64,000 bases of DNA from JAQUTK01 sp963677415. GTDB taxonomy: Bacteria > Bacteroidota > Bacteroidia > Bacteroidales > JAQUTK01. Made by a program: the position numbers and the translations under genes. Below, in pieces: positions 62,925 through 64,000 of the stretch (its first letter is position 1; the number at the start of each line of letters is the position of its first letter). The notes below the pieces were generated by a model. The model made no database searches, was not told the origin of the DNA, and saw only the letters and a list, made by a program, of their open reading frames with translations. The stretch spans positions 36,669 through 100,668 of the forward strand of contig CAXXFJ010000017.1 in assembly GCA_963677415.2 (NCBI GenBank). Reading direction: 5' to 3'.

Positions 62925-64000
62925 ATGAATACTCCATTTGTTTTTGGTAAAATAGCCACATCAGAGAACTTCACTGACCGTGAGAAAGAGACTGCATTGC
63001 TTGTTTCAAACTTCAATTCACTCATCAACACGATCATCATCTCTCCACGACGTTGGGGCAAAAGTTCATTGGTAGCCAAAGCTGCTGAGATCGCTACAGC
63101 TCACAATGACAAACTGCGAATATGTAAGATAGACCTCTTTAATGTTCGCAACGAAGAGCATTTTTACGAGTTGCTTGCACAAAAGGTTTTGAAAGTTACT
63201 TCTTCAAAATGGGAAGATGCTGTTGATTCAGCTAAGAAATTCTTCTCACGACTTGTGCCGAAGATTGTTTTGGGAGGAGATATGCAAAATGAAATCTCTC
63301 TTGACTTTGACTGGGCTGAAATAAAGAAAAACCCGGATGAGATACTTGATCTAGCCGAGCGTATCGCCGCTGAAAAGGGACTTCGGATAGTTCTTTGTGT
63401 CGATGAGTTTCAAAATATTGCAGAGTTTGATAATCCCGAATACTTTCAAAAGAGACTCCGTTCGCATTGGCAGCAACATCAACACGTATCTTATTGCCTG
63501 TATGGAAGTAAGCGCCACATGATGCTTGATGTGTTTACAAATACGTCAATGCCCTTTTACAAGTTTGGTGACCTGCTGTTTCTTGAGAAGATTGACACTC
63601 CGTCATGGATCGTCTTTATTGCGGAGCAATTTTCCAATACTGGAAAATCAATTACCAAAGAGCAATCAGAACTCATTGTTCATCTGGCAGACAATCACCC
63701 GTACTATGTTCAGCAGCTTGCGCAACAAGCGTGGCTGAGAACTGCTGAAAGTTGTTGTGAGGCAATCGTCTATCAAGCTCACACCACAATCATCGAACAG
63801 CTAAGTCTGCTTTTTGTAACAATAACCGAATCACTGACAAACAACCAAATAAACTTTCTCAAAGCAATAATTGCCGGAGAGAGTGCCATGTCTTCGGCAG
63901 GCACTATTGCAAAGTACCGTTTGGGGTCATCTGCCAATATCACTCGCTCACGCAAATCCCTTATAGAAAAAGATATTCTGGATAACAGAGCCGGCAAACT
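62925..64000 (+). CDS. P-loop ATPase, archaeal-ATPase-like, partial
   Basis: An open frame from ATG 62925 to the window end, at least 358 aa, with the stop outside. Walker A is ISPRRWGKSSL, Walker B is IVLCVDEFQN, and the sensor region is YGSKRHMML. The C-terminal part visible has a winged-helix-like segment (SLTNNQINFLKAIIAGE). This fits the AAA ATPase group (ATPase_2/DUF234-like) common in Bacteroides, whose function is poorly known. Divergent from the asparaginase gene. Confidence 0.85.
   Translation, partial: MNTPFVFGKIATSENFTDREKETALLVSNFNSLINTIIISPRRWGKSSLVAKAAEIATAHNDKLRICKIDLFNVRNEEHFYELLAQKVLKVTSSKWEDAVDSAKKFFSRLVPKIVLGGDMQNEISLDFDWAEIKKNPDEILDLAERIAAEKGLRIVLCVDEFQNIAEFDNPEYFQKRLRSHWQQHQHVSYCLYGSKRHMMLDVFTNTSMPFYKFGDLLFLEKIDTPSWIVFIAEQFSNTGKSITKEQSELIVHLADNHPYYVQQLAQQAWLRTAESCCEAIVYQAHTTIIEQLSLLFVTITESLTNNQINFLKAIIAGESAMSSAGTIAKYRLGSSANITRSRKSLIEKDILDNRAGK

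Noticed and set aside
1..64000. tRNA, rRNA or integrase/attachment sites marking a genomic island
   Set aside because: No tRNA-like cloverleaf, rRNA sequence or integrase was recognised by eye; the only clear mobile element is the IS at 34811-36272.

Overview
The window looks like a chromosomal segment from a human-gut Bacteroides species of the B. thetaiotaomicron type. The evidence is Bacteroidales-type -7 boxes (TAnnTTTG) upstream of many genes, a GG-Bacteroidales radical-SAM peptide system, Bacteroidetes-style lipoprotein signals, plant-glycan hydrolases and a cobalamin riboswitch in front of nrdDG. All calls come from reading the sequence; no database search was run.

Left part (about 0.4-20 kb): a ribosomally made, post-translationally modified peptide (RiPP) locus. 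A small precursor with a double-glycine leader (16687-16938) follows a radical SAM/SPASM maturase and a pseudo-radical-SAM partner. Around them are two complete C39-peptidase ABC exporter plus HlyD-type adaptor pairs, two stand-alone short LanC-like proteins and a third LanC-like domain fused to a glycosyltransferase, two related GT4 glycosyltransferases, a GT14-GT2 fusion, and a VKOR/thioredoxin disulfide protein with a dead C39-like domain. The simplest model is a Cys-containing peptide that is matured by radical SAM chemistry and possibly glycosylated, then cleaved after Gly-Gly and exported. Genes at 0.4-7.5 kb are visibly more AT-rich than those at 7.7-11.2 kb, so the locus appears to be assembled from different sources.

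Middle part (20-44 kb): two single six-bladed beta-propeller proteins flank a lipoprotein-TPR-transmembrane-HTH regulator candidate. A lipoprotein membrane-fusion protein and two different RND pumps follow. Then comes a tandem array of eight paralogous secreted beta-propeller genes (32118-43975), the third split by a 1462-bp IS with a 6-bp target duplication. The copies are mosaics of shared and private blocks. The seven spacers between copies carry a small hairpin whose stem sequence changes while pairing is kept.

Right part (44-64 kb): housekeeping and carbohydrate genes. These are a glutaminase-family lipoprotein, an AraC/GyrI-like regulator, a divergent sugar operon (AKR dehydrogenase, FucP-like permease, LgoD-like dehydrogenase), a GH51-GH78 pair with a 67-bp imperfect repeat flanking the GH78 gene, a B12-riboswitch-controlled anaerobic ribonucleotide reductase (nrdDG), a GH53 galactanase, a type I asparaginase, and a P-loop ATPase running off the end. 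GH51, GH53 and GH78 together suggest use of pectic or arabinogalactan side chains, but no SusC/SusD pair is present.
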